Shown in pieces: positions 9,864-20,045 of a stretch of DNA of 64,000 nt. Every line of letters begins with the position of its first letter. Position 1 is the stretch's first letter. A program made the position numbers and the translations under genes. The stretch covers positions 2,232,001 to 2,296,000 of the forward strand of contig NZ_CP044507.1 of assembly GCF_008831505.1 (NCBI RefSeq), read 5' to 3'. Source of the stretch: Chryseobacterium sp. (GTDB lineage: Bacteria > Bacteroidota > Bacteroidia > Flavobacteriales > Weeksellaceae). Under the pieces are notes generated by a model. The model saw nothing but the letters and a program-made list of their open reading frames with translations. It was not told the origin of the DNA and did not search any database.

Positions 9864-10309
9864 GACTATTTGTTTTTATGGTTTCCCTACTGTTAAGCGT
9901 TTCGGGTTTCGCTTTGTCCAACTGCAATGTTTTCAGTTAAATGATATCAATCAGACTTCGTAAAATTATTCCTAATCTCGTAGTAAATTAAAGGTAAATC
10001 ACCCATTTTTTAATTTAAACAGATATTTTATATGAAAATATTCATCACAACCCGTTAAAACTTTAACAACCTACACGCAACATCATTAGCGCCCCTCACA
10101 AAAGCAGCGAACCGACTGCTCCAAATTGGATACATGATTCCCATCCAGGGATTGCCACTAACAGATTCGATATACTGCCAAAATTTCACTTTTCGCTCTT
10201 CAAACTGTGCCAAAAATTACAGACAGTGACATCAAAAGGTCGGCGGCGCTTCTTGGCAAAGTTTTGGAGAAAAAGATGACAAGTAAAATCTTAACTAAAA
10301 TCAAATAAT
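9864..10309. other. 446-base intergenic region upstream of groES
   Basis: It must hold the divergent promoters of the large minus-strand gene and of groESL. No TAnnTTTG box is obvious near groES. A stretch TTGGCAAAGTTTTGGA at 10253-10268 is weakly like a sigma-54 -24/-12 element, but its -12 dinucleotide is GA instead of GC. The leftmost part is AT-rich. No gene or RNA was recognised. Confidence 0.4.
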
Positions 10310-10588
10310 ATGTCAGTAAATTTCAAACCATTAGCAGACCGCGTTCTTATTGAACCAAACGCTGCGGAAACAACAACTGCATCAGGTATCATCATTCCCG
10401 ATACAGCTAAAGAAAAACCACAGGAAGGGACAGTAATCGCTGTTGGAAACGGTAAAAAAGACGAACCAATGACCGTTAAAACGGGCGACAGAGTGCTTTA
10501 CGGAAAGTATTCAGGTTCAGAACTTAAACTGGATGGTAAAGATTACCTTATCGTAAAGGAATCTGACTTATTGGGAATTCTGGGATAG
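10310..10588 (+). CDS. groES: Co-chaperonin GroES
   Basis: GroES is the heptameric lid that closes the GroEL folding chamber in the cytoplasm. The 92-residue protein has the family pattern: [12 protein letters not shown] near the start, [16 protein letters not shown] (the mobile loop that binds GroEL), and a C-terminal [14 protein letters not shown]. Length is normal. It lies 109 bases before groEL on the same strand and is very probably co-transcribed with it. Confidence 0.98.
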   Translation: MSVNFKPLADRVLIEPNAAETTTASGIIIPDTAKEKPQEGTVIAVGNGKKDEPMTVKTGDRVLYGKYSGSELKLDGKDYLIVKESDLLGILG

Positions 10589-10694
10589 ACATCAGAATAA
10601 AAGACTGGAGAGTGGAGACTTTTCTTTCGAGTACTTTATTTATACAGTGAGCTTCTAATATCTCACATCTAAAAATCTTAAATTTAAAATCTAA

Positions 10695-12323
<1,629 letters not shown>

Positions 12324-12332
12324 GTAGTGCCG

Positions 12333-12380
12333 TAAGCCATAAGCTTTAGGCGATATGCTTTTAAGCTTACGGCTTACAGC
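12333..12380. repeat. Imperfect inverted repeat after groEL
   Basis: The arms TAAGCCATAAGCTT and AAGCTTACGGCTTA are complementary with one mismatch and enclose about 20 bases. This is a short palindromic intergenic element just before the groESL terminator; its function is unknown. Confidence 0.6.
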
Positions 12381-12392
12381 TTAATGCAATAA

Positions 12393-12429
12393 CGCTCCGT
12401 TCAGATTTTTCTGAGCGGAGTTTTTTTTT
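12393..12429 (+). terminator. Rho-independent terminator of groESL
   Basis: The arms CTCCGTTCAG and CTGAGCGGAG pair over ten bases with one G-T wobble around a six-base loop, followed by nine T. Confidence 0.9.
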
Positions 12430-13001
12430 GGAGCCGGAAACCTGCTCTCCGCTATTACTCCTCGTTCAGCCGCTCCCGGCTCGTTGCTCGCCGTCCGCAG
12501 CTTCACTATGGGGTAGCCGCTGCGATCAGGGCTAAGGGTTTGGGTTCCCGAATGCCATGCGGTCTGAATCAACAGTTCGGGCCGATCTAGTCTGATGCAC
12601 TTTGCCCAATGCAACCTTGTCAAGGTTCAGAACCTTGACAAGGTTTACATTTCACACTGGAAAATACCGCGTTTGTATCTTTCGGCATGTTTGCCAACCG
12701 GAAGTGTTACTTCAAATGCAAATCATAGAAGCCAATGGGTGGTTATGGAATCCCGGGAAGGTGGTAAAAGCAATTGGTTGATTGCGTTTAGCTAATAGCT
12801 CTCTGCCAATAGCCATAAACATCAAGCTCTGTGAAGGTTTTCCTGACCAAATTTTGTATTTATTACTTACTTGCACCTCAAATAAGAAATTGCACTGCAG
12901 CTAAATTTAAAAAATACATCGATAAAGATTATTCTAAACTTAAACCAGGGAACTATAAAAAAAACAACCACCTGATAAACAGATGGTTAAGAATCAACTT
13001 G
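12430..13001. other. Intergenic region between groEL and ssrA with repeat sequence
   Basis: No convincing gene. The first 170 bases are visibly G+C-rich compared with the neighbours, and both short open frames there lack a recognisable product. A double palindrome lies at 12613-12645 (separate entry). From about 12850 the sequence becomes AT-rich up to the 3' end of ssrA. Confidence 0.5.
12613..12645. repeat. Double-palindrome dispersed repeat, copy 1
   Basis: AACCTTGTCAAGGTT, a 3-base spacer, then AACCTTGACAAGGTT. Each half is itself a palindrome around one central base, and the two halves also pair with each other. A close second copy is at 58320-58352. In both copies GCCARTGGGTGGTT follows within 60-90 bases, so the unit may be longer than the hairpin. 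Confidence 0.75.
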
Positions 13002-13396
13002 TGGAGTTGGAGGGATTCGAACCCTCGTCCAAACAAGCAACACATAAGATTTCTACATGCTTATTCTGCTTTTGGTTTTCGACCGGAAACAGAGAACAGA
13101 CACCCAATTTCCGACTTAGCTTCTAAATTTTTCGTGCTCTGGCCGAAGCTTCCAAAGCCTTATTTCCGCATTTCTATACCCCGGACTCAGACGTCGCGAA
13201 ACAGAACTTCTGCGGGATATCTTGCCTCCTTACTGTCTTCGGGAGAACGCTAATCTTACTATAATTCGGATTAAGCAGCAAGAGCAAACTCTTGGTCGCC
13301 AGTTAAAATTGTGTAGCAAGGGATTAAAGAGATCGCGCTACGGTTCTCTGCATGCTTACTTACCCATTGATCTTGCTGTCGAAACCAGTCAACCCC
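13002..13396 (-). ncRNA. ssrA: Transfer-messenger RNA (tmRNA)
   Basis: The tmRNA rescues stalled ribosomes and adds a degradation tag. On the minus strand the gene begins GGGGTTGACTGGTTTCGACAG, the usual tmRNA start, and ends in GGTTCGAATCCCTCCAACTCC plus a discriminator A. The acceptor arms GGGGTTG (13396-13390) and CAACTCC (13009-13003) pair fully if the G-T wobble is allowed. The tag frame at 13300-13271 reads G-D-Q-E-F-A-L-A-A then TAA; the L-A-A end is what ClpXP-type proteases recognise. CCA is not encoded. A spurious plus-strand open frame covers much of this gene. Confidence 0.95.
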
Positions 13397-13407
13397 AGAT
13401 AAGTCTG

Positions 13408-13415
13408 CAAAGATA
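13408..13415 (-). promoter_or_regulatory. -7 promoter box of ssrA
   Basis: The minus strand reads TATCTTTG, a perfect TAnnTTTG Bacteroidota sigma-A box, ending 11 bases before the tmRNA 5' end. A TTTTG lies upstream but at a shorter spacing (about 14) than usual. Confidence 0.75.
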
Positions 13416-13455
13416 TGAAAATTTTATTCCAAAATAAGAATCTGACATTAAGGCA

Positions 13456-13480
13456 TGAAAAAGCCGCGTCCAGGCGCGGC
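13456..13480 (-). terminator. Terminator of the adhesin-like gene
   Basis: On the minus strand GCCGCG, a six-base loop, CGCGGC, then five T, located 14 bases after the stop codon at 13494. It separates the adhesin transcript from ssrA. Confidence 0.85.
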
Positions 13481-13493
13481 TCATTTAAACAAT

Positions 13494-16400
13494 CTAATCT
13501 CTGTTCTTTACCAGGATCCAGCCGGTCCGCAGCACCGGTTTCTGAGTGATGGGATCGGTCCAGGTTACTTTGTACCAATAGGTATCCGTACTTACCTTAA
13601 AGTTGGTATAGTTACCTGTCCACACTGTTTTGGAAGGAGACGCGCGGAAAACTTCCTTACCGTACCTGTCGTGAATGGAGGCACTGAAGTTCTTATACTT
13701 GCTAACACCCGTAAAATCTATGTGATCATTTATGCCGTCGCCGTTAGGAGTGATGGCATTTCCAATAAAGAATGTAAGGTATTCCACTGTTCCGAAGCAG
13801 GTTTGACCCTTATAACGCACCGAAATAAAGTAAGTGGTATTCCGCAGGATGTTTGCGAAAATATTGGATGACTGCCAGGTGAGACCGTTATCAATGGAGA
13901 ATTCAAGATCCGGACTTGGATCATCAACAATAACAGTCAGCGTATTGTTTTCGTAAACGATTTCCTTCACCTCCACAGGCGGTGTAAATGAAGCATTGGC
14001 GCTGAAGGTTTGCGAACAGACTCCGTTATTGATGGTAACCGTATAAGTTCCCGGTGTATCCACCGTAATGGTCTGGCTGGTGGCACCGGTACTCCATAGG
14101 TAAGTATAGTTCGGTCCTGAACCGGCGTCCAGCACATCGCTGAGACCTTCACAGAACTGAACATCTTCCAGTGTTGACGTGATGGCCGGTACTACGGTGA
14201 TTGTAATATTTGCCACCGTACCCTGGCAACCGTTGGCTCCGATGCCGGTTACAGTATAGGTGGTTGTTACAGTTGGCGAAACAACCTGCGTGTTTCCGGA
14301 GCCGGGCAAACCTGTCCAGGTATAGTCCTGAGCACCTGAGGCGGTTAAAGTAACAGTTTCACCGGCGCAGATATTCATGTCGTTGGCCGTAAGCGTGATT
14401 ACAGGAGGAAGGTTATTCTCAACCACGGTAACTGTCTGCTGCTGACTGCAGTTATTGCCGAAATTATTGGTGACAGTAAGTGTATAATTCCCTCCCTCAT
14501 TAACCACAGGTGTCAGCGTATTGGCTCCCGACACAATGTTTCCGCCTGCCGAGGCCGTCCACAATATGGTTGCTCCCGCCTGGAAAGTGGAGGCGGATGC
14601 ATTCAGCGTAATCGAGGGATTGGTACAGGTGATCTGCGCAGGCTGGGCTATGTTAATGTTGATGGGTGCATCAGTTGTTACTGTAGCACTTGCTGTATAC
14701 TGACAGCCCGCCGGTGTAGTGACCGTAACCGTATAAGTTCCGGCCGTATTCACTACCGTGGACTGAGCTGCAGAACCATTAGACCACAGGAACGTATATC
14801 CCGTACCTGTTACATTGGCGGTAAGCGTTGTATTGGCACCCGGACAGAAAGAAAGGTTGCCTGTAATCTGGACATTAGGATCATTGTTCTGAACAATGTT
14901 TACCGAAACAGGCTGACTGGTGCATGTTCCGTTCGCTACTGTCAGTGAATAAGTTCCGGGCGTTGTTACGGTGATGGACTGCGTAGTTGCTCCTGTAGAC
15001 CAAACATTACCGGTGGCATAGTTGGATGTAAGGACAACCGGTGTAGTACCGCAAATCGCCGGTGCCGACTGGGTAATCACAGGCGCCGGTGTTACGGTTA
15101 CCGTAAGCTGAAGCTGTACCACCACCGCACAGTTTGCATTGCTTACACGAACATAAATAGTGGCTGTTCCCGAATTATAAGTTGCAGGTGTCGTAATATT
15201 GTTGGTATTGCCCGCATTGGCATCAGCTGCATTGGTATAGTAGGTAAATGTGACCCCGGGCTGAGTACTCATCGACGTTTGGGCCGAGGTAAGGTCGAAG
15301 GTAAAAGTGTTGGTGGGTGAACAGGTGCTCAGCGCGGCATTCTGGGCTACCGGCACCGGATTTTGAGAAACAGTTACCGACTGGCTGAACTGACAGTTAC
15401 CCGGTGTGGTTACTGTAACAGTATAGGTGCCGGCAGTATTTACCGTTGTGGAGGCCGTAGTAGCACCGTTGGACCAAAGGAAAGTATTGCCTGTTCCGTT
15501 TGCTGTAGCTGTTAATGTTGTTGAACTGCCCGCGCAGAAAGCAGTATTTCCGGTAATCTGCACATTAGGATCCGGATTACCTGTAATGGTTACCGAGGCC
15601 GGTGCACCGGTACAGTTTCCTGAAGTATTTGTCAGCGTGTAGGTACCGGGTGTAGTTACGGTAATGGACTGCGTGGTTGCTCCCGTAGACCAGGTGTTTC
15701 CGGTGGCAAAATTGGAGGTAAGCGTTACACTTCCGGTTCCGCATATCACAGTGGAAGATGCAGTAATTGTGGGAACTACCGTTTGACTCACCGTCAGCTG
15801 AAGAGGTACAACTACAGCACAGCTTCCGCTCGTTACCCGCACATAAACCGTGGCCGTACCGGACACATAAGCCGTGGGGAGACCAATGGTGTTGGCATTT
15901 CCGTTATTAGCATCTGTTTGGTTCACATAATAGGTAAACACGACGCCCGGTGTAGTGCTGATACTTGGCTGCGCCGATGTCAAATCAAAGGTACCGGTGG
16001 CTGCCGGCGAGCAGATACTGAGACTGGAGCCCTGCGCCACAGGCGGCGTGTCTGCCTGAACCGTTACCGATTGCGTATACTGACAGTTCTGTGAAGTTGT
16101 TACAGTAACCGTATAAGTTCCCCCGGTGGAAACAGTGATATTTGGTGTAGTAGCCCCGGTGGACCAAAGAAAAGTATTTCCCGTACCGCTGGCTGTAGCT
16201 GTAAGTGTAGTTGAACCTCCCTGACAGAAGGCGAGATTTCCGGTGATCTGCACATTAGGATTCGTGGCCGCCGTAATTACAACCGTAGCCGGAGCACTCG
16301 TACAGGCCCCTGAGTTGTGGGTCACTGTATAAGTTCCCGGAGTGGTTACGGTAATGGTCTGCGTCGTTGCACCAGTAGACCATGTATTTCCTGTAGAATA

Positions 16401-17879
16401 GCTGGAAGTTAGCGTCACTCCTGATGATCCACATATAAATGTCGAAGATGCTGTGATCACAGGTGGCGCAGGTGTTGGATTTACTGTTAAAGTAAGTTCA
16501 GCAATATCGCTGCACTGTCCGCTGGTTACGCGTACATACACCACTCCTCCGGACGAGGTGTGCGCAGCCGGGTTCGGTATTGTATTCGTATTTCCGGCAG
16601 TTGCGTCTGCCAGTGAAAGATAATATTTAAAGGTAGCACCCGGAGTATTACTGATAGCGGGCTGCGCCGATGTCAGGTTGAACACTCCGTTTGCCGTGGC
16701 TGAGCATACGCTCAGGGCTGCATCCAGGGCCTGCGGTTGCGGAAGAGTGGCAATTGTAACCTCTGCGGAACCCGGACAGGTAGAGCCGGGAACCAGCACT
16801 TGCACGGAGTACACACCGGCCTGAGTCGCCGTATAGGAACTTGCTGTAGCACCGGCAATAGGACCTCCGTTGAGATACCACTGATAAGTAGCTCCCGCAA
16901 CAGGCACAGTAGCATTTAATACCTGTGATGATCCTGCACAAATACTGATATTGGATGGTAATGGATTACCGGAGGGGTCAGTAAGCTGCACACCAATATT
17001 GAAGGAACCTGCCTGGAAAAATACACCGGTATCATATTCAGTATCGTTATAATCTGCCAACACCATCTTGAAACGGTAGGTTTCACCCGGAATCACCGGG
17101 GCTGTAGCGGTGAGCGGGATGGTCCGGCCGGCAAAATTGGTCTCAATATTTGCCGTGTTGTTTCCGGCATAGTACTGCTGGTTTATGGCAGGACAGGAAG
17201 CTGATACAAAGGGATGAATATTGGTAACGCTCACCGGTCCGCCACCGGCGGGTAACACCGCCATATTGGTATAGGTAGGATCGCTTACCTTCTTCAGCAA
17301 CAGCGCAAACCCGTCTGTGTAATTACAAGCAAATCCTCCGGAATACTCTTCGGAGGCAAAAATATAATTAAAGGTAATTTCACTTGTTACGGGTACAAAG
17401 TCAAACTGGATATAAGTAGCATCCCGTAGGTTACTGTTAGGTACTGCAATGGCTGTAGCAAGGTCAGGGTCTCCCAGCGTACCCAATGTTCCGCTCAGGT
17501 TACCCGCAATAAAGGAATTTCCGGCCTGACTGGCCTGACCGGTCATAAGCACAAGACCCTCATTGAAAGGAAAAGCGGTTGTACCTTTATTGAAATAACC
17601 CCAGGACCGTGATGGATTTGTAGCAGATAAACCGGGTGAAACTACCACATTGGTTACACTCGCCGCACAGTTGGCACCCCCACTGATCAGTACATTTTCA
17701 ATAAGTTGCTGTACAGTGTATGAACTTTGAGGATAACCGGGCGTGTTTACATCGATAAATGCACCAGCCAACATGCTCTTAGCCGTGGGAGTCGCTGCAA
17801 CACTTCCCTGTCTCTTACTTTGGCCGGATAAGAATGCGCAGACGGACAGGACATATAACAGTAGAAAAAGTTTTTTCAT
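13494..17879 (-). CDS. Giant adhesin-like T9SS type B protein with choice-of-anchor L domain
   Basis: A 1461-residue secreted protein. A signal peptide (M-K-K-L-F-L-L-L-Y-V-L-S-V-C-A-F-L-S-G-Q) is followed by a choice-of-anchor L-like domain (about residues 40-300, with G-G-A-N-C-A-A-S-V-T-N-V and later F-V-F-A-S-E-E-Y-S-type residues). Next come many Ig/PKD-like Cys-containing domains, including a tandem array in which the segment ending C-x-x-x-N-P-x-V-Q-I-T-G-N recurs every 690 bases (230 residues). The last 90 residues match the gliding-motility-associated C-terminal domain (N-A-I-T-P-N-G-D-G-I-N-D ... W-T-G), the type B signal for type IX secretion. Such proteins coat the surface and act in adhesion or gliding. 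The start at 17879 is chosen for the signal peptide over an upstream in-frame ATG at 17936. Confidence 0.85.
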   Translation of the reverse strand: MKKLFLLLYVLSVCAFLSGQSKRQGSVAATPTAKSMLAGAFIDVNTPGYPQSSYTVQQLIENVLISGGANCAASVTNVVVSPGLSATNPSRSWGYFNKGTTAFPFNEGLVLMTGQASQAGNSFIAGNLSGTLGTLGDPDLATAIAVPNSNLRDATYIQFDFVPVTSEITFNYIFASEEYSGGFACNYTDGFALLLKKVSDPTYTNMAVLPAGGGPVSVTNIHPFVSASCPAINQQYYAGNNTANIETNFAGRTIPLTATAPVIPGETYRFKMVLADYNDTEYDTGVFFQAGSFNIGVQLTDPSGNPLPSNISICAGSSQVLNATVPVAGATYQWYLNGGPIAGATASSYTATQAGVYSVQVLVPGSTCPGSAEVTIATLPQPQALDAALSVCSATANGVFNLTSAQPAISNTPGATFKYYLSLADATAGNTNTIPNPAAHTSSGGVVYVRVTSGQCSDIAELTLTVNPTPAPPVITASSTFICGSSGVTLTSSYSTGNTWSTGATTQTITVTTPGTYTVTHNSGACTSAPATVVITAATNPNVQITGNLAFCQGGSTTLTATASGTGNTFLWSTGATTPNITVSTGGTYTVTVTTSQNCQYTQSVTVQADTPPVAQGSSLSICSPAATGTFDLTSAQPSISTTPGVVFTYYVNQTDANNGNANTIGLPTAYVSGTATVYVRVTSGSCAVVVPLQLTVSQTVVPTITASSTVICGTGSVTLTSNFATGNTWSTGATTQSITVTTPGTYTLTNTSGNCTGAPASVTITGNPDPNVQITGNTAFCAGSSTTLTATANGTGNTFLWSNGATTASTTVNTAGTYTVTVTTPGNCQFSQSVTVSQNPVPVAQNAALSTCSPTNTFTFDLTSAQTSMSTQPGVTFTYYTNAADANAGNTNNITTPATYNSGTATIYVRVSNANCAVVVQLQLTVTVTPAPVITQSAPAICGTTPVVLTSNYATGNVWSTGATTQSITVTTPGTYSLTVANGTCTSQPVSVNIVQNNDPNVQITGNLSFCPGANTTLTANVTGTGYTFLWSNGSAAQSTVVNTAGTYTVTVTTPAGCQYTASATVTTDAPININIAQPAQITCTNPSITLNASASTFQAGATILWTASAGGNIVSGANTLTPVVNEGGNYTLTVTNNFGNNCSQQQTVTVVENNLPPVITLTANDMNICAGETVTLTASGAQDYTWTGLPGSGNTQVVSPTVTTTYTVTGIGANGCQGTVANITITVVPAITSTLEDVQFCEGLSDVLDAGSGPNYTYLWSTGATSQTITVDTPGTYTVTINNGVCSQTFSANASFTPPVEVKEIVYENNTLTVIVDDPSPDLEFSIDNGLTWQSSNIFANILRNTTYFISVRYKGQTCFGTVEYLTFFIGNAITPNGDGINDHIDFTGVSKYKNFSASIHDRYGKEVFRASPSKTVWTGNYTNFKVSTDTYWYKVTWTDPITQKPVLRTGWILVKNRD

Positions 17880-18021
17880 AATAAGAAATTGTAAAAGGCG
17901 GACCTGAACCGTCACAGTATGCTTTAGAGCAGGCAAACCACTGAAACAATGTTGTAAGCTTCATTTATATCGGATAAAATTACTAATTAATTTTAAAATA
18001 TCATTTTATCATACGTTTAAG

Positions 18022-18052
18022 TTTGCCAGTTATAAAAAAAATTCTATTTTTG
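18022..18052 (+). promoter_or_regulatory. Promoter of rpsU
   Basis: TTTG at 18022-18025, a 19-base spacer, then TATTTTTG at 18045-18052: a textbook Bacteroidota vegetative promoter, 23 bases before the rpsU start. Confidence 0.8.
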
Positions 18053-18075
18053 CAGTCCAAAATGAGATGTAAATT

Positions 18076-18273
18076 ATGTTAATTATCCCAGTAAAAGACG
18101 GCGAGTCTATAGACAGAGCACTTAAGAAATACAAAAGAAAATTTGATAAAACAGGTGTTGTTAGAGCTTTAAGAAGCAGACAGCAGTTCATCAAGCCTTC
18201 TGTAACACTAAGACAATCTAAACTGAAAGCTGCCTACAAACAAAGAGAGGCCAGCAAAGAAGATCAGGCTTAA
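18076..18273 (+). CDS. rpsU: 30S ribosomal protein bS21
   Basis: bS21 is a small basic protein of the 30S platform near the anti-Shine-Dalgarno end of 16S rRNA. The 65-residue sequence starts M-L-I-I-P-V-K-D-G-E-S-I-D-R-A-L-K-K-Y-K and ends in a Lys/Arg-rich helix, matching Bacteroidota bS21. It has its own strong promoter and is followed by a strong terminator at 18296-18337, so it is probably transcribed alone. Confidence 0.97.
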   Translation: MLIIPVKDGESIDRALKKYKRKFDKTGVVRALRSRQQFIKPSVTLRQSKLKAAYKQREASKEDQA

Positions 18274-18295
18274 AAATTTTTACTTACAAAATACT

Positions 18296-18337
18296 AAATC
18301 ACTTTCCAAACAGTTATATTTGGAAGGTGATTTTTTT
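18296..18337 (+). terminator. Terminator of rpsU
   Basis: A 15-base perfect stem, AAATCACTTTCCAAA (18296-18310) with TTTGGAAGGTGATTT (18319-18333), then a T run. Confidence 0.92.
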
Positions 18338-18354
18338 GTTTTTAATATCCTGGC

Positions 18355-19230
18355 ATGATCAGTAAATTCCTTGAACATATTACGCTTGAAAAGCGGTATT
18401 CACCCCATACCCTTACCAGCTACCAAAAAGACCTTACGGACTTCCGGGAATTTTACCTCCGAACCGAAGGCAGTGCGCACACGTCGCAAGCGGACAGGAA
18501 AGTGATCCGCAATTTCATGGTGAGCCTCAGTGAAAGCGGTATGTCCAAACGCAGCATCAACCGAAAACTGTCCGCGCTTCGCTCCTATTTCCTTTTCCTC
18601 CTTAAAATTGGCGAGATCCAGGTCTCCCCTATGGAAAACATACAGTCACTCAAATTCTATCCTGAAAAACAGATTCCAATGTCTCAGGATGAAATGCAGG
18701 ACTTCCGTACACTCACACCGGACCTGCCGGACCTGCTTTCCCATCTTATTGTTGAAACACTTTACCAAACCGGAATGCGTAAGGCAGAACTGTGCAGCCT
18801 GCTGTACAGAGATGTAGATCTGGCCACTGCCGAACTCCGCGTCACAGGAAAAGGCAACAAAGAAAGAGTCATTCCCATCTCCCCGGCATTGGGCGAAAAA
18901 ATGCAGCGCTACCTGGAAATAAGAAAGCCCCTGATTCAAAATGAAATATATTTCTTTGTTAACTCCAGGGGAAAAAAACTGGGCGAAAAGTTTGTATATT
19001 CAACGGTTAATAGATACCTTGGTATGGTAACTGCTAAGAAGAAAAAGAGCCCGCACATCCTCAGGCACAGTTTTGCTACACATGTACTGGATAACGGCGC
19101 GGAAATCTCAAAAGTGAAGAAATTGCTTGGCCATTCTTCACTGGCGTCTACGCAGGTTTATACCCAGGCAAATATAGAACAGCTTAAAAAAGTGTTTAAC
19201 AGCACACACCCGAGAGCGAAAAAAGAATGA
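18355..19230 (+). CDS. xerC: Tyrosine recombinase XerC (chromosome dimer resolution)
   Basis: XerC/XerD-type recombinases resolve chromosome dimers at dif during cell division. The 291-residue protein has the SAM-like N-terminal DNA-binding domain (S-P-H-T-L-x-S-Y-Q-K-D-L) and a C-terminal catalytic domain with Arg in T-G-M-R-K-A-E-L, Lys in T-G-K-G-N-K-E-R, the H-x-x-R box H-I-L-R-H-S-F, His in L-G-H-S-S-L and the nucleophile Tyr in T-Q-V-Y-T. Length and the position next to rpsU and hpf fit the housekeeping enzyme and not a phage integrase. Whether it is XerC or XerD cannot be settled without its partner. Confidence 0.88.
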   Translation: MISKFLEHITLEKRYSPHTLTSYQKDLTDFREFYLRTEGSAHTSQADRKVIRNFMVSLSESGMSKRSINRKLSALRSYFLFLLKIGEIQVSPMENIQSLKFYPEKQIPMSQDEMQDFRTLTPDLPDLLSHLIVETLYQTGMRKAELCSLLYRDVDLATAELRVTGKGNKERVIPISPALGEKMQRYLEIRKPLIQNEIYFFVNSRGKKLGEKFVYSTVNRYLGMVTAKKKKSPHILRHSFATHVLDNGAEISKVKKLLGHSSLASTQVYTQANIEQLKKVFNSTHPRAKKE

Positions 19231-19271
19231 GTGAACATAAGTTCAGATGTATAATTTAAAAAAATGTTATT

Positions 19272-19565
19272 ATGAAAATTTCAGTACAGTCTATAGGACT
19301 GACACCCCACGCACCGCTTGAAGACCATATTGAAAAGAAACTTAATAAACTTGAAAACTACTATGACAAAATTATAGAGACCAATGTGTTCCTGAAAGTG
19401 GAAAATAAATCCGACAAGGAAAACAAAACAGTAGAGCTTATCTTAGGCGTTCCGGGTGATGATATCGTAGTAAAGAAGACCACATCCAGTTTTGAGGAAA
19501 GTTTGGACCTTTGTGCTGAGGTAGCTAAAAAGCTGCTAATCAAGAAAAAAGAATTAGCGTCATAA
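19272..19565 (+). CDS. hpf: Ribosome hibernation promoting factor (short HPF/RaiA type)
   Basis: HPF/RaiA proteins bind the 30S decoding region in stationary phase and silence or pair ribosomes. The 97-residue protein starts M-K-I-S-V-Q-S-I-G-L-T-P-H-A-P-L-E-D-H-I-E-K-K-L and has the small beta-alpha-beta-beta-beta-alpha pattern of the family. The lack of a C-terminal extension marks it as the short form. It lies 41 bases after xerC on the same strand and may be co-transcribed with it. Confidence 0.9.
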   Translation: MKISVQSIGLTPHAPLEDHIEKKLNKLENYYDKIIETNVFLKVENKSDKENKTVELILGVPGDDIVVKKTTSSFEESLDLCAEVAKKLLIKKKELAS

Positions 19566-19593
19566 ATTTTATTAAAAGTTTTTAAATAATTAC

Positions 19594-19625
19594 TTGTAGG
19601 TTTCAAAAAAACTACCTTATATTTG
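19594..19625 (+). promoter_or_regulatory. Promoter of the tRNA-Thr/tRNA-Tyr genes
   Basis: TTG at 19594-19596, a 21-base spacer and TATATTTG at 19618-19625, placed 40 bases before the first tRNA. Confidence 0.75.
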
Positions 19626-19665
19626 CACTCGCAAAAAGAGATCAGCGTTCTTTTGAAATCTATTT

Positions 19666-19739
19666 GCCTCCTTAGCTCAGTTGGCCAGAGCACGTGATTT
19701 GTAATCTCGGGGTCGTGGGTTCGAATCCCTCAGGAGGCT
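19666..19739 (+). tRNA. tRNA-Thr (anticodon TGT)
   Basis: Acceptor arms GCCTCCT and AGGAGGC pair fully; D arm TAGCTCAGTTGG, anticodon loop TTTGTAA with TGT (reads ACA), and T arm GGGTTCGAATCCC are all present. The CCA end is not encoded. Confidence 0.95.
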
Positions 19740-19757
19740 CAGTATTTTTGTAAAATT

Positions 19758-19840
19758 GGGGAGATTCCAGAGTGGCCAAATGGATCAGACTGTAACTCTG
19801 CTGTCTTACGACTTCGCAGGTTCGAATCCTGCTCTCCCCA
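19758..19840 (+). tRNA. tRNA-Tyr (anticodon GTA)
   Basis: A class II tRNA with a long variable arm. Acceptor arms GGGGAGA and TCTCCCC pair fully, the anticodon is GTA in CTGTAAC, and the T arm CAGGTTCGAATCCTG is standard. It is 18 bases after tRNA-Thr. CCA is not encoded. Confidence 0.95.
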
Positions 19841-19858
19841 CATTTTATAAAAAATATC

Positions 19859-19888
19859 TTGCAATTTTAAATTTAAACCTTAAATTTG
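19859..19888 (+). promoter_or_regulatory. Promoter of tRNA-Gly
   Basis: TTG at 19859-19861, a 19-base spacer, TAAATTTG at 19881-19888, 36 bases before the tRNA. Confidence 0.7.
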
Positions 19889-19924
19889 CAAACCGTTTAC
19901 CAACACTATTTGTTAAACACAAAT

Positions 19925-19997
19925 GCGGAAGTAGCTCAGTTGGTAGAGCGTCAGCCTTCCAAGCTGAATGTCGCGAGTTCGACCCTCGTCTTCCGCT
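19925..19997 (+). tRNA. tRNA-Gly (anticodon TCC)
   Basis: Acceptor arms GCGGAAG and CTTCCGC pair fully, the anticodon TCC sits in the loop of CAGCCTTCCAAGCTG, and the T arm contains GTTCGAC. CCA is not encoded. Confidence 0.95.
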
Positions 19998-20001
19998 CTA
20001 A

Positions 20002-20037
20002 AAATCACAACCAAAATAAGGCTTGTGATTTTTTTTT
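20002..20037 (+). terminator. Terminator after tRNA-Gly
   Basis: AAATCACAA (20002-20010) pairs with TTGTGATTT (20023-20031), followed by a run of T. Confidence 0.85.
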
Positions 20038-20045
20038 AAACAGTT

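Noticed and set aside
12381-12623. Minus-strand open frame of 80 codons after groEL
   Set aside because: It covers the groESL terminator and the G+C-rich repeat-like segment; no family match and no start signal.
12831-13253. Plus-strand open frame of 140 codons between groEL and the adhesin
   Set aside because: It lies mostly antisense to the tmRNA gene, whose paired ends, tag frame and promoter are clear; the protein has no recognisable features.
13494-17879. CRISPR-like regular spacing in the repeats of the adhesin gene
   Set aside because: The 690-base periodicity is coding repeats in one frame, not short direct repeats with unique spacers; no cas genes are present.
18355-19230. Phage integrase at the tRNA cluster
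   Set aside because: The length, motifs and conserved neighbours (rpsU, hpf) fit the housekeeping XerC; no prophage genes or att duplications at the tRNAs were seen.
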